Origin: JAKFXL01 sp947085765
GTDB taxonomy: Bacteria > Pseudomonadota > Gammaproteobacteria > Tenderiales > Tenderiaceae
Assembly (NCBI GenBank): GCA_947085765.1
Contig: CAMTXZ010000132.1
Coordinates: 1 to 10,217, forward strand
Length of the DNA stretch: 10,217 bases
Direction of reading: 5' to 3'
Below are positions 7,272 through 10,217 of the stretch, one piece after another (the first letter of the stretch is position 1; each line of letters opens with the position of its first letter). The notes under the pieces were generated by a model, which did no database searches, had not been told where the DNA came from, and saw only the letters and a program-made list of their open reading frames with translations. The translations under genes and the position numbers were made by a program.

Positions 7272-7408
7272 ATTGCAATATCCACATACTAATTTAATAA
7301 AATTTTACACATCACCCCCCATCACACCCCCTGTTCAGGCGCTTTTTTTGTGACATAATCGCCACAAGCCAAGGATGGAACAGATACCAGCAGTTTCTCT
7401 CCTCTCAC

Positions 7409-7424
7409 TGGCACAGGAAGTGCA
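7409..7424 (+). promoter_or_regulatory. Sigma-54 promoter of the pilin gene
   Basis: TGGCAC, then AGGAAG, then TGCA gives the -24 GG (7410-7411) and -12 GC (7422-7423) exactly 12 bases apart, as in the consensus TGGCAC-N5-TTGCW. Only one T of the -12 element differs (GTGCA). Transcription should begin near 7435. The presence of PilR and the upstream GACA array supports the call. Confidence 0.85.
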
Positions 7425-7568
7425 ACACTCCCACCAAGGCCAAAGTGTAAATCGCCGCTAAAGTCTGCAACAGCAAGACCGATAAGCCATAGCGAAGCAC
7501 ACTTTCAAGCCAGGGTTAAAAGTTCTCACCGTACGGATTCAAACGTAAACACATTAGGAGAAACACAA

Positions 7569-7991
7569 ATGAAAACGATGCAAAAAGGTTTTACACTGAT
7601 TGAGTTGATGATCGTTGTAGCGATCATCGGTATTTTGGCGGCGGTCGCGATTCCGGCGTATCAAGATTACACGTATAGAGCTAAATTCGCAGAAGTGGTT
7701 TCAGTATCAAACGCATACAGAACCGCTGTTGCTCTCTGTGCACAAGAGCTTGGTACCGTTACAGGCTGTACTACTAGCACCAATGGCATCCCCGCCACGC
7801 AAGCAACAACTCATGTGGCGTCCGTTGCTGTCCTAGATGGAACTATTACCGTAACGCCAACCGCCACCACTAGTGCGGCATCCACTTTAATATTGATTCC
7901 TACTCTGCAAGTCGGCGCTATGACTTGGCTTAAAACAGGTAGCGGATGCTTAACCGCGCAAGGCTCTGTTCCAGCTCTCTGCAAGGCGTAA
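7569..7991 (+). CDS. pilA: Type IVa major pilin
   Basis: The 140-residue prepilin has a seven-residue leader MKTMQKG, cut by the prepilin peptidase before F8 (KG/FTLIE), which would then be methylated. E5 of the mature protein, needed for assembly, is present, and the helix FTLIELMIVVAIIGILAAVA forms the filament core. The mature length of 133 residues is at the short end for class IVa. Four cysteines are present: C57 and C67, and C127 and C138, the latter pair framing a C-terminal disulfide loop. The globular part is rich in Thr, Ala and Val. AGGAG 8 bases upstream gives a strong ribosome-binding site. It is likely expressed from the sigma-54 promoter at 7409 under PilR and followed by a strong terminator, so it forms its own transcript. 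A minor pilin is unlikely given the position before pilB. Confidence 0.93.
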   Translation: MKTMQKGFTLIELMIVVAIIGILAAVAIPAYQDYTYRAKFAEVVSVSNAYRTAVALCAQELGTVTGCTTSTNGIPATQATTHVASVAVLDGTITVTPTATTSAASTLILIPTLQVGAMTWLKTGSGCLTAQGSVPALCKA

Positions 7992-8029
7992 GCGCGCAGG
8001 CTGAGTGGAGCGAAGCATAACCCATCTCA

Positions 8030-8056
8030 AAGCCCCTCACCCGAGGGGCTTTTTTT
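8030..8056 (+). terminator. Rho-independent terminator of the pilin gene
   Basis: AAGCCCCTC (8030-8038) pairs perfectly with GAGGGGCTT (8043-8051) around a four-base ACCC loop, followed by an uninterrupted T-run to 8056. It stands 38 bases after the pilin stop codon. It would separate abundant pilin message from pilB. Confidence 0.95.
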
Positions 8057-8484
8057 AATCCCCGCCTGGACAGAATTTCTCGGCAACTGCTCCTGCGTTG
8101 CTCTACCTCTTGCATCCATGCAGGACCGTAGGGCGCAATAACCAGCGGGCATTGCGCCGAATGACAGCCAGCACAAACTCAAGCAGGCTGATTATTTCTC
8201 TCTTCTCAATCGGCAAACAAGCGCCACGCTCAACGCCACAATGAAACGTTAAACCAAACCAACACCCAACGTGTTACATCCATCAAACCCTGCGGCGCAA
8301 GAGCCTGCCCCGCGAAGCGTTTTGGGCAAGCGCTTTGGGCATGCCCGCTGGTTAGGGCCTGCCCCATGAGCGTAGCGAATGTTTTGGGCATTGCGCCCTG
8401 CGATAGTGTCTGCATTTTTTAAAGAATCCCCCCCAGCGGTCGAAAACCCTGATGAACCAACACAGGTAGAGAATCAAGCTCACG
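8057..8484. other. Gene-free region between pilin terminator and pilB (428 bases)
   Basis: I see no gene, tRNA or recognisable RNA here. The right half is dominated by related GC-rich repeats described as a separate feature. The last 80 bases, which should hold the pilB promoter, contain no convincing -35/-10 pair and no sigma-54 site with correct spacing. The only ribosome-binding-like sequence before pilB is AGGTAGAG, ending 13 bases before the ATG, which is far for efficient initiation. Confidence 0.6.
8128..8401. repeat. Possible MITE-like element with terminal inverted repeats
   Basis: GTAGGGCGCAAT (8128-8139) is inverted at the other end as ATTGCGCCCTGC (8390-8401), 11 of 12 positions matching. 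Inside, TAACCAGCGGGCAT (8139-8152) has a perfect inverted copy at 8341-8354. CCTGCCCC (8304-8311, 8358-8365) and TTTTGGGCA (8320-8328, 8382-8390) form a direct repeat pair. The left end is itself a hairpin, GGCGCAAT (8132-8139) with ATTGCGCC (8151-8158) and an 11-base loop, a shape seen in intergenic palindromes of many proteobacteria. No target-site duplication is visible and no protein is encoded, so a mobile nature is inferred. Confidence 0.45.
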
Positions 8485-10188
8485 ATGAATAGCCCTGCAC
8501 TCAGTGGACTGGCACTACGTCTTGTCAATGATGGTTTGATGAGCAATGAAGCCGCGCAAACCGCCTTTGCCGAGGCCGTCAAAGAGAAGATCCCGCTGGT
8601 GCGCCACCTGGTGGGTAAAAAGCTGCTGGGCGCCAAGGAGATTGCCAACTCCGCCGCCAATGAGTTTGGTGTGCCACTGTTTGATCTTGATGCCATGGAT
8701 ATGGAGCTGGCAGCCACCGCACTGGTCAACGAGAAGCTGATCCGTAAACACAACGCCTTGCCACTCATCAAACGTGGCAATCGCCTTTATGTCGCCGTCT
8801 CTGACCCGACTAACATTCTCGCCCTGGATGAATTTAAGTTTGCCACCGGCACCAATACCGAAGCGATTTTGGTGGAGGAGGACAAACTCGCCAAACTCGT
8901 CGAAAAGATTCTTGAAGCCATGGACACCACCATGGATGGACTGGATGACGCCTCGCTGGAAGATCTTGATATCACCGGTGGTGATGAAGAGGAAAAAAAT
9001 GACAACGTCAGCGAACAGGATACCGAAGACGCACCGGTAGTGCGCTTTGTAAACAAGGTGCTGCTCGATGCCATTAACAAAGGCGCTTCTGATATTCACT
9101 TTGAACCCTACGAGACACTCTATCGGGTGCGCTTCCGCCAGGATGGCATGTTGCACGAAATCACCAACCCGCCTATCTCACTGGCTGGCAAGATTTCGGC
9201 GCGTATAAAGGTAATGTCACGCCTCGATATCTCTGAACGGCGGGTGCCGCAGGATGGGCGCATCAAGTTGAAGATTTCCAAGAGCCGCGCCATCGATTTT
9301 CGTGTCAGCACCTGCCCAACCCTGTTTGGTGAAAAGATCGTGATGCGTATCCTCGACCCAAGCAGCGCCAAGCTGGGGATCGATGCGCTGGGTTATGAAC
9401 CGGCGCAAAAGAAACTCTACATGGATGCACTCAACATGCCTTACGGTATGATCCTGGTGACTGGCCCCACCGGTAGTGGTAAAACCGTGTCGCTCTATAC
9501 CGGCCTGAATATTCTCAACACCCCCGACCGCAACATCTCCACCGCAGAAGACCCGGCTGAAATCAATCTGCCGGGTGTCAATCAAGTCAACGTCAACCCC
9601 AAGGTGGGGCTGACCTTTGCAGCGGCGCTAAAATCGTTCCTGCGCCAGGATCCGGATGTGATCATGGTCGGGGAGATTCGTGATTTAGAGACGGCGGAGA
9701 TCGCCATCAAGGCGGCGCAGACGGGCCACATGGTGTTATCTACACTGCATACCAATGATGCACCACAGACACTGTCGCGCTTGATGAACATGGGCGTTGC
9801 CCCGTTCAACATCGCCTCGGCAGTCTCGCTCATCATTGCGCAACGGCTGGCGCGTCGTCTCTGCCCACACTGCAAAACCGTTCACGACATTCCCCGTCAG
9901 GCTCTGCTCGATGCAGGCTTTTTTGAAGATGAGGTGGATACACTCAAGATCAATCGCGCCGTCGGTTGTGATCAATGCTCTGAGGGCTACAAAGGGCGTG
10001 TGGGTATATATCAGGTAATGCCGATCTCGGAAGAAATGGGTAGAATCATCATGGCAGGCGGCAATGCTATCGATCTGGCCGACCAGGCCAGAAAAGAGGG
10101 CACTCCCGATCTGCGCGAGTCAGGGCTGAACAAGGTACGACAAGGAGTCACCAGCCTGGAAGAACTTAACCGGGTTGTTACGGAGTAA
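8485..10188 (+). CDS. pilB: Type IV pilus assembly ATPase PilB
   Basis: The protein has 567 residues, the normal PilB length, and starts MNSPALSGLALRLVNDGLMS, like Pseudomonas PilB. An MshEN-type N-terminal domain (about 1-145) is followed by an acidic linker (about 150-182, rich in Asp and Glu) and the secretion ATPase core. Walker A is GPTGSGKT (327-334), the Asp box STAEDPAEI (352-360), Walker B DVIMVGEIRD (391-400) with catalytic E397, and the His box GHMVLSTLHTND (414-425). C460/C463 and C495/C498 form the tetracysteine zinc site typical of PilB. The protein powers pilus extension from the cytoplasmic face of the inner membrane, working on PilC. The ATG has only a weak, distant ribosome-binding site. 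The stop is two bases before pilC. Confidence 0.97.
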   Translation: MNSPALSGLALRLVNDGLMSNEAAQTAFAEAVKEKIPLVRHLVGKKLLGAKEIANSAANEFGVPLFDLDAMDMELAATALVNEKLIRKHNALPLIKRGNRLYVAVSDPTNILALDEFKFATGTNTEAILVEEDKLAKLVEKILEAMDTTMDGLDDASLEDLDITGGDEEEKNDNVSEQDTEDAPVVRFVNKVLLDAINKGASDIHFEPYETLYRVRFRQDGMLHEITNPPISLAGKISARIKVMSRLDISERRVPQDGRIKLKISKSRAIDFRVSTCPTLFGEKIVMRILDPSSAKLGIDALGYEPAQKKLYMDALNMPYGMILVTGPTGSGKTVSLYTGLNILNTPDRNISTAEDPAEINLPGVNQVNVNPKVGLTFAAALKSFLRQDPDVIMVGEIRDLETAEIAIKAAQTGHMVLSTLHTNDAPQTLSRLMNMGVAPFNIASAVSLIIAQRLARRLCPHCKTVHDIPRQALLDAGFFEDEVDTLKINRAVGCDQCSEGYKGRVGIYQVMPISEEMGRIIMAGGNAIDLADQARKEGTPDLRESGLNKVRQGVTSLEELNRVVTE

Positions 10189-10190
10189 CG

Positions 10191-10217
10191 ATGGCTGAAA
10201 AAGCAGCAGTAAAAAGA
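10191..10217 (+). CDS. pilC: Start of PilC inner-membrane platform protein (partial)
   Basis: An ATG two bases after the pilB stop has GGAG 5 bases upstream and opens MAEKAAVKR before the window ends. PilC normally follows PilB and begins with a short charged stretch of this kind, so position is the main evidence. Nine codons are too few for independent recognition. Confidence 0.65.

Larger units (their letters stand above)
7175..7568 (+). other. Gene-free pilin control region (394 bases)
   Basis: No coding potential is seen between the antitoxin and the pilin gene. Reading rightward it holds the GACA/TGTC motif cluster (7214-7271), an AT-rich segment with the palindrome TAAAATTTTA (7298-7307) that may bend DNA or bind IHF, a run of seven T after GGCGC (7343-7349), an extended -10-like TGACATAAT (7351-7359) that could serve a housekeeping promoter, the sigma-54 promoter (7409-7424), and a leader of about 134 bases. 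A 7-base inverted repeat (AAAGTGT 7442-7448, ACACTTT 7499-7505) lies in the leader. AGGAG (7556-7560) is the pilin ribosome-binding site, 8 bases from the ATG. Confidence 0.7.

Noticed and set aside
7435..7560. Cyclic-di-GMP (GEMM-I) riboswitch in the pilin leader
   Set aside because: Such riboswitches occur before pilin genes in some bacteria, but the conserved ACGCAAAGCC-like core and the tetraloop/receptor pairing were not found.
7992..8029. Remnant of a GAGCGAAGC-type intergenic palindrome after the pilin stop
   Set aside because: The segment GGAGCGAAGCATAACCCATC resembles one arm of a common proteobacterial repeat, but the partner arm is not recognisable, so it is not listed as a feature.
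8352..8780. Minus-strand reading frame of 142 residues over the start of pilB
   Set aside because: It covers repeats and the opposite strand of pilB, has low-complexity Ser/Ala composition and no domain; it is a shadow of pilB.
1..10217. CRISPR array, tRNA, rRNA, prophage or insertion-sequence transposase
   Set aside because: No regularly spaced repeats, no tRNA-like cloverleaf and no transposase or phage protein were seen anywhere in the window.

Overview
The window reads as chromosomal DNA of a gammaproteobacterium. The strongest pointers are a PilS/PilR pair closely resembling the Pseudomonas type, a PP0621-family small protein just upstream of pilS, a class IVa pilin and a PilB-PilC order. 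GC content is moderately high in most genes, and lower in the pilin gene, the toxin-antitoxin pair and the intergenic DNA. The species cannot be named from the sequence.

Region 1 (1-3214) is a small metabolic locus. On the minus strand lie a thiamine-diphosphate enzyme that mixes transketolase and phosphoketolase features (152-2338) and, 77 bases downstream, the first codons of a four-carbon acid sugar kinase (DUF1537/OtnK type) that runs off the left edge. A divergent IclR-family regulator (2447-3214) shares a 108-base control region with them. A perfect 14-base palindrome there overlaps the predicted promoter of the enzyme gene. The likely picture is a sugar-acid or related carbon-compound catabolic operon under a local IclR switch; the substrate is unknown.

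Region 2 (3314-6565) holds a small membrane-anchored cysteine-rich protein (PP0621 family), then pilS and pilR, which abut without a gap. PilS is the membrane sensor kinase and PilR the sigma-54-dependent activator of pilin transcription.

Region 3 (6632-7174) is a BrnT/BrnA-type toxin-antitoxin pair placed between pilR and the pilin gene. Its promoter is near consensus and so close to the toxin ATG that the transcript should be almost leaderless.

Region 4 (7175-10217) contains the pilin control region, with a cluster of GACA/TGTC motifs at about 10-base spacing, an AT-rich stretch and a sigma-54 promoter with correct GG/GC spacing. It continues with the major pilin gene, a strong intrinsic terminator, a gene-free stretch with a possible MITE-like repeat element, pilB, and the first nine codons of pilC. 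Regions 2 and 4 together form a regulatory circuit: PilS senses, PilR activates the sigma-54 promoter, pilin is made, and PilB and PilC drive pilus extension.
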